Positions 17,358 through 26,278 of a DNA stretch of 64,000 nucleotides are shown here, piece by piece (position 1 is the first letter of the stretch; the number at the start of each line of letters is the position of its first letter). A model generated the notes under the pieces. It was not told the origin of the DNA and did no database searches. It was given only the letters and a program-made list of their open reading frames with translations. Both the position numbers and the translations under genes were made by a program. Source of the stretch: Leucobacter aridicollis (GTDB taxonomy: Bacteria; Actinomycetota; Actinomycetes; Actinomycetales; Microbacteriaceae). The stretch is taken from the NCBI RefSeq assembly GCF_024399335.1, contig NZ_CP075339.1:310001-374000 (forward strand), read 5' to 3'.

Positions 17358-18742
17358 TGGAATTCTTCGAACTCGCAACTTGGGCTGTCGGCATGGCGCT
17401 TGCTGGCGCGGTAGTGTTCGGTCTGCTCGGCCTGGTGTCAGGTACCGATGAAACTGCGACGATTGCGCCGCTTACCCTACTTGTCATCCTGCTTGGGGTG
17501 CCGCCGGCTGGCGTATTCGCGTTCTTTATGTCAGCGATAGCAGCGAAGCACATCACGCATGCCATCCCGACCACTCTGCTTGGCATCCCGGGCGACACGC
17601 TCGCAGCGCCGTTGCTGCGAGACGCGCAGATGCTGCGAGAGCTAGGGGTACCTCACATAGCGTTGCGCAAAGCGATCTCCGGTGGAGTAGTCGCCGCGTT
17701 GATCGCCGTGCCGCTTGCTGTCCTTTTCGCGATGATCCTCACTCCGTTCTCGGAGGCGATCAGCTCGGTCGCGCCGTGGCTGTTCCTCGCAGCAGCAGTG
17801 CTCATCGCCGTACTGTCGAAGGGGCGTTGGGGTGCCCTAATTGCGCTCATCCCCTTCGTCCTGATCGTCGTCGGGCTGCAAGGCTGGGCGACCGGCGTGC
17901 TTGGCAAAAGCCTTTCGATCAGCTTCTTCCTTGGCATCGCCATCGGTCCTCTCATCGCCGACCTCGTGCTTGCATCGAGCCCCGCGGGCCGCAAAATGCT
18001 GAAGCGCGACGCGCCACGTACCTTCGAGCTCGCCGCAGACGTACGTACCTGGAAGGGGCGCGCTCCGAATCCGCTGCGCGTGCTTGACGGCGGGCAGTTT
18101 GCAGGAACTGCCGCCGCCGCTGTCGTCTCGAGTGCGACCTTCGTGTTCTCTCCAGTGGCGATGACCGTGCTTATGGGAGAGACGTTTGGCGGACGCATCA
18201 AGAACGGCTACCGCCGATTGACTTCGATGATGGCGATCAAGAATGGTACGACAGAATCGACCTACATTGCCGAAACCCTTATCCCGCTTATCGCGATCGG
18301 GTTACCGCTGTCCCCAATGGCCGCAGGCCCCGCGAATCCGCTGTTCAACGCACCGCCCGTTTACACAATCGACGCCGAGACTGGCACGACAAATAATCTG
18401 CACAACATGCTCGAGCCCTGGCAGTTCCTGCTGTTCGGCCTTATCGCGGTTGTGATTGCCCTGCTCATCACTTACCCATTCGCAATGACCCAAGCCCACC
18501 GCGCGGCATCGTGGATCATGCAAAAGGTGTCACACGAAGCGATCATCGGCGCATTTGCTGGGCTGATTGCGGTGATCTGCCTCTATGAGGGCGGCATCGT
18601 CGCGCTCCTCGTTGCAGTGAGCATTGGCCTCGTCGGCGGACTTCTCAACCGGTTGTTCCAGGTGCATACTGGGGTGCAGTTCATGGGGTACTACGTCGCT
18701 GCTCTGACAGTCCCCGCCATTGCTGCGCTGTTCGGCGGCTAG
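17357..18742 (+). CDS. TctA-like membrane carrier, candidate mevalonate transporter
   Basis: A 461-residue membrane protein with about eleven hydrophobic helices. The first part (LLGLVSGTDETATIAPLTLLVILLGVPP, then HAIPTTLLGIPGDTLAAPLL) resembles the large permease TctA of tripartite tricarboxylate transporters, including the proline-glycine loop after helix 3; similarity is distant. No gene for a periplasmic-type binding protein (TctC) lies nearby. Being last in an operon with HMG-CoA reductase and lyase, it most likely imports mevalonate or a related acid. GGGGGAG precedes the ATG, which overlaps the upstream stop. The end overlaps the convergent yceI stop by four bases (CTAG). Confidence 0.68.
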   Translation: MEFFELATWAVGMALAGAVVFGLLGLVSGTDETATIAPLTLLVILLGVPPAGVFAFFMSAIAAKHITHAIPTTLLGIPGDTLAAPLLRDAQMLRELGVPHIALRKAISGGVVAALIAVPLAVLFAMILTPFSEAISSVAPWLFLAAAVLIAVLSKGRWGALIALIPFVLIVVGLQGWATGVLGKSLSISFFLGIAIGPLIADLVLASSPAGRKMLKRDAPRTFELAADVRTWKGRAPNPLRVLDGGQFAGTAAAAVVSSATFVFSPVAMTVLMGETFGGRIKNGYRRLTSMMAIKNGTTESTYIAETLIPLIAIGLPLSPMAAGPANPLFNAPPVYTIDAETGTTNNLHNMLEPWQFLLFGLIAVVIALLITYPFAMTQAHRAASWIMQKVSHEAIIGAFAGLIAVICLYEGGIVALLVAVSIGLVGGLLNRLFQVHTGVQFMGYYVAALTVPAIAALFGG

Positions 18743-19452
18743 CCGCGGTTCGCGACGAGCTGGAACTCGACGAACCCGTCTGGTTCGACCGAGACGAAGC
18801 CGAGATTTGGCGCGGTCACCCCGTAATCCGCAAAGGTGATCGGGACTGACCCCGCCAACTCGGCCGTCGTGCCGTCGCTGCGAAGCTCAACGTCGATTGT
18901 CACTGTCTGGGACGTGCCAGCTAGGGTGAGCTCGCCAGTCGCGCTCGCGCGAACTGTCTCACCTGATTGGGGTGCTTCGGCAAGCGTCACCGGCTCGGTT
19001 AGCGTGAAGGTTGCTTCTGGATGCTCGCCTGTTCGGAGCGCCTGGTCGCGGAAGTACGCATCGCGCGATCCGCTGTCGGTGGCGATCGATGCGACGTCGA
19101 CGACGACGTTCGCGGCGTCGAGAGTGAGACCATCCGAGCCAATTGTGAACGTGCCTGTCACCTCCTGGGTGCGCCCGGTCACCGTGACGTCAGTGCCGTT
19201 CAGCACCTCGTCGACGCGGTAGCCAGCCTCGGAGCCGGCCGCGACCGACCACTCGCCGGCGAGGTCTGCCGGGTTGAGGGCGCCAGCGTCGCCTGCTGCG
19301 GGTGAGTCAGCGGGGCGTTCGACAGAGGGTACGTCCGCGGCGGGGGCGGCGAAGAAATCACGGTAGATGCTTGGCCCAACGAGCGCTCCAACCGCGCCGA
19401 GTGCGAGGAGGCCGGCACCTGCGCCGATAAGGATCTTGTGTTTCTTCTGCAT
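18739..19452 (-). CDS. YceI family lipid-binding-like protein, membrane anchored
   Basis: A 237-residue protein: an N-terminal signal anchor (residues 7-30, ILIGAGAGLLALGAVGALVG), a proline/alanine linker, then a YceI domain from about residue 62 (LAGEWSVAAGSEAGYRVDE ... GTFTIGSDGLTLDAANVVVD ... LRTGEHPEATFTLTEP). YceI proteins form lipocalin-like barrels that bind polyprenoid or amide ligands; the cellular role is mostly unknown. Sequence around GELTLAGTSQTVTIDVE is the standard barrel end. The ATG at 19452 is preceded by GGAAG at a slightly long spacing. It converges on the TctA-like gene with overlapping TAG stops. Confidence 0.87.
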   Translation of the reverse strand: MQKKHKILIGAGAGLLALGAVGALVGPSIYRDFFAAPAADVPSVERPADSPAAGDAGALNPADLAGEWSVAAGSEAGYRVDEVLNGTDVTVTGRTQEVTGTFTIGSDGLTLDAANVVVDVASIATDSGSRDAYFRDQALRTGEHPEATFTLTEPVTLAEAPQSGETVRASATGELTLAGTSQTVTIDVELRSDGTTAELAGSVPITFADYGVTAPNLGFVSVEPDGFVEFQLVANRG

Positions 19453-19542
19453 GAGGAGTCTTCCGTCGGAGGAACGCGGGATCTCACTTTCGCAGCTTCT
19501 CTCAGGAGATTCCTTTGAAAAGGTAGGGAAATCGCTGGAAAG

Positions 19543-20124
19543 TCAGTTCCTGTCTGGCTGCGGCTCAACTGTTCCAGCAGGCGCCTTGCCGCCGCCCGTG
19601 ATTGTGAGCCATAGTGGCCAGCCGACGAACCAAATCCCGGTCACGAGCCATACTCTGCCGATCCACCCGGCCAGCTCAGCCGTGCGCGCGCTGTCACCGA
19701 CAACCAGCACGATCGCACCGATAATGACGCTCGCGATGACCGCACACAGCAGCATCCGGCCCCACTGCTGCCATTCGTAGCGCACATGGGCACTGCCGAC
19801 CTTGGGTGGCTTGACCGGGACCGGTCCTCCAGCGAACCGGTGGGCGAACCAGACATCGACTCTGCCAATGATCTGGTGGCCGAACGCCACGGTGAACCCG
19901 AGGTAGACGGCGCCGAGTCCGTGGGCGAATGTCGCTGTCGCGCCGTTCACGACGAGGTCCCACGTGATGAGGCCGAGTAGCAGCAGGTCGAGCAGAGGGA
20001 CGCAGAGCAGAAGCACTGATGAGAGACGGCGCAGCCGCAGCAGATACCGCGCAGCGAGGCCAGCAGCGAGCACAGCCCAAAAACCGATCTCACAGGCGAG
20101 AATCCCGATCACGATGATGTTCAT
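19543..20124 (-). CDS. Integral membrane protein of unknown function
   Basis: A 193-residue protein with about five hydrophobic segments (residues 3-27, 35-60, 66-85, 122-142 and 150-175). The middle has HQIIGRVDVWFAHRFAGG and a basic cytosolic loop PVKPPKVGSAHVRYEWQQWGR. It resembles small conserved membrane proteins seen in actinobacteria and bacilli but I cannot name a family or function. It lies 90 bp ahead of yceI on the same strand and is divergent from the two-component system genes. Confidence 0.65.
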   Translation of the reverse strand: MNIIVIGILACEIGFWAVLAAGLAARYLLRLRRLSSVLLLCVPLLDLLLLGLITWDLVVNGATATFAHGLGAVYLGFTVAFGHQIIGRVDVWFAHRFAGGPVPVKPPKVGSAHVRYEWQQWGRMLLCAVIASVIIGAIVLVVGDSARTAELAGWIGRVWLVTGIWFVGWPLWLTITGGGKAPAGTVEPQPDRN

Positions 20125-20231
20125 ACTGCAAGGCTCGCGCCCATCCTCGACCAGCGGATCCTCCTCGCGGCCCGTTCACCCTCGTTCGATCGAAGGAGCC
20201 GGGACGCCTGCTGGTGGGCGAAGATAGGACT

Positions 20232-21542
20232 ATGCAAGCAGACTGGGTGAAGACGCTTCCCGCGCACCCGCGCCGCCGCGATACCCTCATCGCCGGATTC
20301 TGGCTTGTCGTCGGCGCTGCGGCTTGGGCTGCCGGGTTCACCGGGATTTGGCGGCAGCTCGCGGTCATAGAGGCGCCTCGTTGGTGGTTCCTCGTGACCC
20401 TGGCTGCCGTGGTGGCGCTCCTGCTTGTTCGCTCGCGCATGCCGCTCCTCGCGCTCGCTCTCGGTGCGTGCGTCGCGCTTGTCGACACCTTGCTTGGGGC
20501 GAGCCTTGCGGTTGTCTTCGCTTTCACTGACCTGATCTACGCCGCGGTGAAGTACGGCAGCGCCGGCGCGGTACGGATCCTGTTGCGTGTCGCTGGAGTC
20601 GCTGCGGTCGCGCTTGCGGCCGCAGTGGTGCTCGTCGCGCCTGGGCACCCGACGGTCGCGGTTGCGCTCGTGCAATGGGGGCTCATTGTCGCGGTCTCTG
20701 GCCTGTGGGGCTGGAACGTCCGTGCCGAGCGGGCGAGCACCTCCGCGGAACTCGCTCGGCGACACGCAAGCGATACTCGCGAACTGCGCACGCGGATCGC
20801 CCACGACCTGCACGACCTTGTCGCGAACCAGATCGCCGTTGCAGGGCTACACGTCGAAGCGGCGAAGCTGCAGGCGGCGAAGCTTGGGCGCCCTGAAGCG
20901 GGGAGCGCTGGCGGAGGCCTCCCAGTTCACGACGATCGATCAGCGCCAGGGCCGCGACCCGAGCTTGCCGCCCTCGCACAGAGCCTCGAGCGCGCGAAGA
21001 GCGGAACCGACCGCGCGCACCACGAGCTCCGCGGTCTCATCTCTGTGCTCACGCTTGTCGACGAGGCTGATAGTGGAGCGCCCGCCAATGCGGGCGAAGA
21101 GCTCGCTGCCCTCGCCAACCTGCTGCCGGCGGGGCGCGAACTCAGATGGGTTGGCTCGGCTGAGGGCACGATCGGGCTCGCGCTCGCTGGGGAGCAGGCT
21201 GCGCGGGTGCGGATCCTTCTGCGCGCGCTTCAGGAGCTCACCGCGAACGCCGCGAAGCACGGCAGCGGTGACGTCGAGATGCGCGCCGAACTCCTCGGCG
21301 GCGATTCTGAGACGGCCGCTGGCCGCCCGCTCCAGATCACCGTCAGCAATCCACGTCGGCCAGGCGAACACGCCGCGCCGTCGGGCACCGGCCTCGGCAT
21401 CGAGGGGACCCGCGTGTTGCTCGAAAGCGTCGGTGGCCGGCTACGTTCGAGCGCGGACGGAGACTCGTGGAGCGCCGAACTGGAGCTGCCGATTCTCGGA
21501 GCTCGCGGGCGGCGGGCAACTGCAACAGAAGGAAAACGATGA
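20232..21542 (+). CDS. Sensor histidine kinase (HisKA_3, NarL-type system)
   Basis: About 436 residues: an N-terminal membrane block of five to six helices up to residue ~155 with almost no extracellular loops, then a HisKA_3 dimerisation domain with the phospho-acceptor histidine in RIAHDLHDLVANQIAVAGLH, and a HATPase region (ALQELTANAAKHG as N box, GTGLGIEGTRVLLESVGG as G box). The short loops suggest it senses something in the membrane or cell envelope. ATG 20232 is used; GTG 20214 in frame would add six residues. The response regulator gene overlaps its stop (ATGA). Confidence 0.88.
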   Translation: MQADWVKTLPAHPRRRDTLIAGFWLVVGAAAWAAGFTGIWRQLAVIEAPRWWFLVTLAAVVALLLVRSRMPLLALALGACVALVDTLLGASLAVVFAFTDLIYAAVKYGSAGAVRILLRVAGVAAVALAAAVVLVAPGHPTVAVALVQWGLIVAVSGLWGWNVRAERASTSAELARRHASDTRELRTRIAHDLHDLVANQIAVAGLHVEAAKLQAAKLGRPEAGSAGGGLPVHDDRSAPGPRPELAALAQSLERAKSGTDRAHHELRGLISVLTLVDEADSGAPANAGEELAALANLLPAGRELRWVGSAEGTIGLALAGEQAARVRILLRALQELTANAAKHGSGDVEMRAELLGGDSETAAGRPLQITVSNPRRPGEHAAPSGTGLGIEGTRVLLESVGGRLRSSADGDSWSAELELPILGARGRRATATEGKR

Positions 21543-22195
21543 CTCAACCGATCAGGATCCTCATCGCAGACGACCATGAGGCTGTGCGGAGCGGCGTCGC
21601 CGCGATACTCCAGGCCGACGGCGGGATCGAGGTTGTGGCCGAGGCCGAGAACGGGTTCGACGCGCTCGCGGCCTGCCACCGCGTGTCGCCAGACGTTGCG
21701 CTCGTCGACTTGCGCATGCCTGGAACCGACGGCGTGTGGGCGACCGAGCGAATCACCGCCGAGACGGCGACTCGAGTGCTTGTGCTCACGACGTACGACT
21801 CTGGCGACCTCATCGCGAGCGCGCTCGCGGCGGGAGCACATGGGTACTTGTTGAAGAGCACGAGCGGCGGCGACCTCATCGATGCGGTTCGGCACGTCGC
21901 TGAGGATCGGCATGTGCTCGACCCGGCTGTCGCTGGGTCGGTGATCGCCGGGTTTGCCGCTGCGCAGCGAGGTGGCCCGGCGGCTGGGGGAGAGACCTCG
22001 GGGGGACTCGCCGAGCTGACACCGCGCGAGCGGCAGGTGCTCGAACTGCTCGTCGCAGGCCTGTCGAACCAGCAGATCGCCGCCGAACTCAACATTGGGG
22101 TCACGACGGTGAAGACGCACGTCGGGTCGCTGTATGCGAAGAGCGGCGCGGCCTCACGCGTGCAGCTTGCGGCGCTCGGCGCGGCCGCTATCTGA
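21539..22195 (+). CDS. NarL/LuxR-type response regulator
   Basis: A 218-residue response regulator. The receiver domain has the acidic pair in ILIADDHE, the phospho-acceptor aspartate in DVALVDLRMPGTDG, and lysine in YLLKSTS; the C-terminal GerE helix-turn-helix reads LTPRERQVLELLVAGLSNQQIAAELNIGVTTVKTHV. AAGGAAAACG precedes the ATG, which overlaps the kinase stop by four bases, so the two proteins form one two-component system. Target genes cannot be seen. Its 3' end overlaps the convergent DAG kinase gene by eight bases. Confidence 0.93.
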   Translation: MTQPIRILIADDHEAVRSGVAAILQADGGIEVVAEAENGFDALAACHRVSPDVALVDLRMPGTDGVWATERITAETATRVLVLTTYDSGDLIASALAAGAHGYLLKSTSGGDLIDAVRHVAEDRHVLDPAVAGSVIAGFAAAQRGGPAAGGETSGGLAELTPRERQVLELLVAGLSNQQIAAELNIGVTTVKTHVGSLYAKSGAASRVQLAALGAAAI

Positions 22196-23150
22196 CGCGC
22201 AGGGCTGCAGGAAGGATCCGCGCCTCGAAAGCGATGACATCCTCGAAATCGTCGCCGTCCACTTCAAATGCGTGCGGGTGCGGCAGCTCGACGCGCACGC
22301 GCTTCGCCCGCAAATGACCGGTCGTCTCCGAGCTCTCGGCGCGATCTGCGCCAGTCAACAGTCGCTTCAACCCGTTCTCCCACACCATATTGCGCATCGT
22401 GTCGAGCCAGGCCGCGACGCCATCTGCCCGCAGCACAAGCATGTCGAGCTCACCGTCGTCGGGTTCAGCGTCGGGAAGAAGCGTGATCCCACCCTGGATC
22501 GTGCCGCAGTTCGCGACGAGCAGGGTGTGCGCCTGCTCAGGCTGCGGGTCCTTGCCGTCGAGCGAGAGCGAGAACTCGACAACCTCTGTCTCGGCTGCCG
22601 CACGCCCAAGCGACTCGACGTATGCGAGCCAGCCAGCACGCGCCTTCAGCTCGTCATCGGTTTCAACGATCATCTGCGCGTCGATGCCGAAACCAACCAT
22701 CACGACGAAGGCCTGCACCTCCTCGTTGCCATCTGCATGTGTGATCGTTGCCTCGCCAAGATCAAGCGTTCGCGAGTCGCCCGTGAGCACGCGCGCGAAG
22801 GCTGCCTCGGCATCGCCGAGTGGGACGCCGAGATTTCGTGCGAGCAGGTTGCCTGTACCGAGCGGGATGATCCCGAGTTCCACGCTTGGGCCGTCCTCGG
22901 CGGCCGTCTCTCCGAGCGCCCCTGCGACGGCGCGCACGGTGCCATCGCCGCCTGCGGCCACAACGACGGAGCACCCAGCGGTGCGGGCGGCACGAGCCGC
23001 GCCGGCGCCCGGATCGTCGACGCTCGTCTCGAACCAGTGCAGCACGGGAGCATCCCCGCCCGCAGCGGTGACGGCGGCAGCGACAGCCGTGCGCAGCTCG
23101 CTCTCTGCTGCCTTCGACGGATTCCAGACGATGCCGATGGTCTCGCGCAC
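22188..23150 (-). CDS. Diacylglycerol kinase family lipid kinase
   Basis: A 320-residue member of the DAGK catalytic family (YegS/DgkB-like). The nucleotide motif is VVVAAGGDGTVRAVAGAL and the second conserved region is LGIIPLGTGNLLARNLGVP, followed by the LLVANCGTIQGGITLLPDAEPDDGELD-type end domain. These enzymes phosphorylate diacylglycerol or related lipids at the inner membrane face. GTG 23150 with an AGGGGGG stretch ahead is taken as start; the frame is open 18 codons further. No partner genes are evident. Confidence 0.9.
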   Translation of the reverse strand: MRETIGIVWNPSKAAESELRTAVAAAVTAAGGDAPVLHWFETSVDDPGAGAARAARTAGCSVVVAAGGDGTVRAVAGALGETAAEDGPSVELGIIPLGTGNLLARNLGVPLGDAEAAFARVLTGDSRTLDLGEATITHADGNEEVQAFVVMVGFGIDAQMIVETDDELKARAGWLAYVESLGRAAAETEVVEFSLSLDGKDPQPEQAHTLLVANCGTIQGGITLLPDAEPDDGELDMLVLRADGVAAWLDTMRNMVWENGLKRLLTGADRAESSETTGHLRAKRVRVELPHPHAFEVDGDDFEDVIAFEARILPAALRVR

Positions 23151-23243
23151 GGTGTGCCCCCCTGCCGTGGTGCACTCAGCTCGACTGCCGAGTGCGGGTG
23201 ACACTATGCTCGCGCGATTGGCTGACAGTTAGCCGATTGTGAG

Positions 23244-23816
23244 TTACAGCTGCGCGAGCTGTGCCTTCCAGTATGCGCGCCACTCTTCGATGCGCTCACC
23301 CGAGCTCATCCCATCTTGGCTGATAGCGAGAATTGTCTTGGTCGCATCCTTCGCAGTCGCAGACACCTCGACTTTCCCGGCGCCGGCGAGCGTGAACCGC
23401 CAGAACGAGCGCTTCTCGGTCCGCGAGCTGCGTGACCCGGAGACCTCGTGGCCAAGGTGCTCGGCAGCCTCACCGAAGCGATCGGTCCACGCGGCAAGCG
23501 CGGCGTCGCGCTCGAGCGGGAGCGTACGACTCGCGCTCACGCGAAAGTCGCCGGTAGACGACTGGCCGGGTACCCGCAGCCCGGCGTGCTGTTCGAACGC
23601 GATGGCAACGCCCTGAGCCCACCACTCCTCGTTCTCGACGTTGGGAGGCATCGTTGCAAGCGCGAGCTTCGCAATCTCAGCGTGCCCGAGCGAACGGGCT
23701 CCGTGCGCGTCGAACACGGCGACCCAGTCCGTCCACACCCTACCTGTCGCACGCTCGATCGCCGGAACACGCTCTCCGCGGGTGTTGTTTCCAGTGGTGG
23801 CGCTCGTCGCATTCAT
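23244..23816 (-). CDS. Conserved actinobacterial protein, DUF4287-like N-terminus and SRPBCC-like C-terminus
   Basis: A 190-residue cytosolic protein. Residues 18-80 carry the pattern TGRVWTDWVAVFDAHGA ... GHAEIAKLAL ... WWAQGVAIAFEQHAGLR, which I associate with a domain found in DUF4287-type proteins; the rest (FRVSASRTLPL ... EKRSFWRFTL ... ISQDGMSSGERIEEWRAYWKAQLAQL) has the strand and terminal-helix pattern of SRPBCC/AHSA1 ligand-binding proteins. Function is unknown. The ATG at 23816 is six bases from a TACACT box, so transcription is probably leaderless. It is divergent from the dGTPase gene. Confidence 0.7.
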   Translation of the reverse strand: MNATSATTGNNTRGERVPAIERATGRVWTDWVAVFDAHGARSLGHAEIAKLALATMPPNVENEEWWAQGVAIAFEQHAGLRVPGQSSTGDFRVSASRTLPLERDAALAAWTDRFGEAAEHLGHEVSGSRSSRTEKRSFWRFTLAGAGKVEVSATAKDATKTILAISQDGMSSGERIEEWRAYWKAQLAQL

Positions 23817-23822
23817 AGTGTC

Positions 23823-23828
23823 AGTGTA
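23823..23828 (-). promoter_or_regulatory. Candidate -10 box of leaderless DUF4287-like gene
   Basis: TACACT on the minus strand, six bases (GACACT) before the ATG at 23816. Confidence 0.5.
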
Positions 23829-23912
23829 TTCCGGGGGCCGATTGGTGTGGGGGTCGGGTAACGGCCCTGTTCAATACGAACGCAGCGGCCGACGAATGAT
23901 TGAATGAGGGGC

Positions 23913-25526
23913 ATGAAAGAAACGCTCACGGGCACAGCGAACCGAGCAACGAGGCGCTACGCCGAGCAAGAGTCGTCGCAGCACGCGGCCCACGGTCTCG
24001 ACGCTCTAGAGCCAGGAGAGGCCGGCGACAGCACGGAGCTCGAGCAGTTTCGCATCGACCTCGAGCGCATCCGCTTCTCTTCGTACTTCGCGCGCCTCTC
24101 AGACGTGACGCAGGTCGTGCCGCAGTCGGGTGTCGGCCCGGTGATGCACAACAGGCTGACTCACTCACTCAAGGTCAGCGCGGTCGCCAGAGTCGTCGCG
24201 GCGAACCTCGCCGGAGCAGTCGCGCAACACAACGCGTTCGAGCGGGGTGAGGCGTCGACTGACGACGAGACTGGCGCAATTGTGGCGGCGCTCGGCGGCT
24301 GCGACACCATCGTCGCGCAGGCCGCCGCCCACGCCCACGACCTCGGGCATCCGCCGTTCGGTCACCTCGGTGAGCGGGTGCTCGACAGGGTCGCCCGCGA
24401 GCGCCTCGGGCTCGCCGAGGGGTTTGAGGGCAATGCGCAGACGTTCCGCATCCTCACGTCGCTCGACACACTCGGGCGCGACTTCGCAGGCCTCAATCTC
24501 ACGGCAGCGGTTCGGGCATCTGTGCTGAAGTACCCGTGGACGCGGGCACGCTGGGTCGGCGTTACCGCGAACGAGCTCCCCGTCACCGAGCGGCCGCGAG
24601 GCGTCGGCAACGATCCAGTGAATGGCGCCGAGAAGTTCTCGAGCTACGTGCTCGAGGTGGGCGAGCTCGAGCAGGCGCTCTCGGCGTTCCCGGCGATCGC
24701 CGAGGGCGTGCAAACTGTCGAGTGCGCGGTGATGGATGTCGCCGACGACATCGCATACGCGGTGCACGATCTCGACGACTTCACGAGGGCCGGCGTGCTG
24801 CAGCACGCAGCAGTCGCCGCCGAGCTGCAGACCTGGCTCGCTGAAGACGCTGTGCTTGCGGCCGAGCCCCTGGCCAAGATTCAGGTGGAGTGGCGAAGGC
24901 CCGGCCGCTCGCTTGAACTCAAGTGGCGCGGCATGAGCCGGAAGGACGGCTGGATTGCCGACCGCGACGCGTTCAGGGACGCGGTGCAGCTCGTGAGCGA
25001 CGAGCTTGTCGACGGCCTGCTGCTTTCCCCCTACGACGGCGGGATCGCGAGCGAACGCGCAGTGTCGGGCTTCACCCGCCGCTGGATTGAGCGACTTCGT
25101 TCCTCAATCGTCGTGGAGGCGAGGCCCCATATGCGCGGCGGCCACGTTCGGCTGAACCAGCGCGCGTGGCATGAGGTCGCCGTGCTGAAATTCGTGCACT
25201 CAAGCTTTGTGCTTGAGTCCCCAGACCTGGCGCACTCGCAGCGCGGTCAGGCCCGCGTCGTTGAGGAGCTGGTGCTCGGCTTCGACGCGTGGCTGTCAGA
25301 CCCTGTCGACGCGGGTCGCGCCCCACGCAGACTCCTTGAATGGGTCGATGAGGCGACGGAGAGCCTGTTCGACCTGTCGAAGGAACGCCCGGAACTGCTG
25401 CAGGGCGATATCTCGGGCGCTGGAATCCACAGGAGGGGACGCGCGCGTGCGATCCTCGACTATGTCTCGTCGTTCACAGATCAGCAGGCGGTGGCCGCGT
25501 TCGACCTGCTCACCCGCGCCGGCTAG
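23913..25526 (+). CDS. dgt: dGTP triphosphohydrolase family protein (HD domain)
   Basis: About 537 residues of the dGTPase family, which cleave dGTP to deoxyguanosine and tripolyphosphate. The metal site is built from H in MHNRLTHSLKV, the HD pair in AHAHDLGHPPFGHLG and the aspartate in DVADDIAYAVHDL. SSYFARLSDVTQVV and EGNAQTFRIL are also standard. ATG 23913 is used; ATG 23904 would add three residues and neither has an ideally spaced ribosome site. The long C-terminal part (HVRLNQRAWHEVAVLKFVH) is normal for the longer actinobacterial members. It converges on the Nudix gene with a 12-bp gap. Confidence 0.9.
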   Translation: MKETLTGTANRATRRYAEQESSQHAAHGLDALEPGEAGDSTELEQFRIDLERIRFSSYFARLSDVTQVVPQSGVGPVMHNRLTHSLKVSAVARVVAANLAGAVAQHNAFERGEASTDDETGAIVAALGGCDTIVAQAAAHAHDLGHPPFGHLGERVLDRVARERLGLAEGFEGNAQTFRILTSLDTLGRDFAGLNLTAAVRASVLKYPWTRARWVGVTANELPVTERPRGVGNDPVNGAEKFSSYVLEVGELEQALSAFPAIAEGVQTVECAVMDVADDIAYAVHDLDDFTRAGVLQHAAVAAELQTWLAEDAVLAAEPLAKIQVEWRRPGRSLELKWRGMSRKDGWIADRDAFRDAVQLVSDELVDGLLLSPYDGGIASERAVSGFTRRWIERLRSSIVVEARPHMRGGHVRLNQRAWHEVAVLKFVHSSFVLESPDLAHSQRGQARVVEELVLGFDAWLSDPVDAGRAPRRLLEWVDEATESLFDLSKERPELLQGDISGAGIHRRGRARAILDYVSSFTDQQAVAAFDLLTRAG

Positions 25527-25538
25527 CGCGGGGCGGCG

Positions 25539-26228
25539 CTAGCCCGTCACCTCGAAGTCAGTCCCTGGCTCCCACGGCACGGCCCAGCCGACACCGTCGA
25601 AGACGCTCGAGAGCAGCATTCCGGTGAAGCCCCACACCGTATGGCCGCCGAACCGATCCTGCAGCTTGAACGCGGCGCCGCGATGCGTCGCCCCCTCTCG
25701 TCGCAGCACGGAATGGCCGCGGGCCGCGGGATCGAGCAGTTCGGCGACTGGTACTCGGAAGACCTCAACGGACTCGGTGTGATCGGCGGCCACGTTACTC
25801 GGAAGGCGCCACCAGCCGATCACGGGCGTGACAAGGTTACGGCTCACCGGCACATGGATCTCGGGGAGCGTGCCGAGAACCTCGACCCCGGTGGGGTCGA
25901 GGCCTGTCTCCTCTGCGGCCTCGCGAAGCGCGGTCTGTGCCATGTCTGTGTCCTCGGGCTCGACGCCGCCACCGGGGAACGCGATCTGACCCGCGTGGTG
26001 CCGCATCCGCGTTGCGCGCCTCGTGAGCAGCACGTCGAGCTCTGCGGCGACAGGCTCCCCGGCGGAAGGGTCGGCAGGCACCTGATCGAGCGCTCCGAAC
26101 AAGATCAGCACCGCAGACCTGCGGAGCTCTCCGTCAGTCTGCGGGAAGGGAGGGGTGAAATTGATGCCGAACCCGCGGTCGACCGCGTCCTTCAGCTGCT
26201 GCCGCGCTTCCGCCTTCGTCCGTGCCAT
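25539..26228 (-). CDS. Nudix hydrolase, CoA pyrophosphatase-like
   Basis: A 229-residue Nudix protein. The Nudix box is complete: GGGVEPEDTDMAQTALREAAEETGLDP (G-x5-E-x7-REUxEExGU), and the preceding RATRMRHHAGQIAFPGG matches the CoA pyrophosphatase signature (MRxHxGxVxFPGG), so it probably cleaves CoA or its derivatives to 3',5'-ADP and phosphopantetheine. The C-terminal VWGFTGMLLSSVF also fits that group. ATG 26228 lies six bases after a TAAGCT box. It is divergent from the GNAT/AadA-like pair. Confidence 0.9.
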   Translation of the reverse strand: MARTKAEARQQLKDAVDRGFGINFTPPFPQTDGELRRSAVLILFGALDQVPADPSAGEPVAAELDVLLTRRATRMRHHAGQIAFPGGGVEPEDTDMAQTALREAAEETGLDPTGVEVLGTLPEIHVPVSRNLVTPVIGWWRLPSNVAADHTESVEVFRVPVAELLDPAARGHSVLRREGATHRGAAFKLQDRFGGHTVWGFTGMLLSSVFDGVGWAVPWEPGTDFEVTG

Positions 26229-26234
26229 GACCTT

Positions 26235-26240
26235 AGCTTA
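26235..26240 (-). promoter_or_regulatory. Candidate -10 box of leaderless Nudix gene
   Basis: TAAGCT on the minus strand, six bases (AAGGTC) before the ATG at 26228; the AAGG could alternatively act as a weak ribosome site. Confidence 0.45.
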
Positions 26241-26278
26241 GGCGGTAGACCCGCGGCGCCTTTGCTTCTAGCCTTGAC

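Noticed and set aside
22188..22195. Overlap of response regulator and DAG kinase genes as a possible frameshift
   Set aside because: They are convergent and both end in complete family domains; an eight-base tail overlap is normal.
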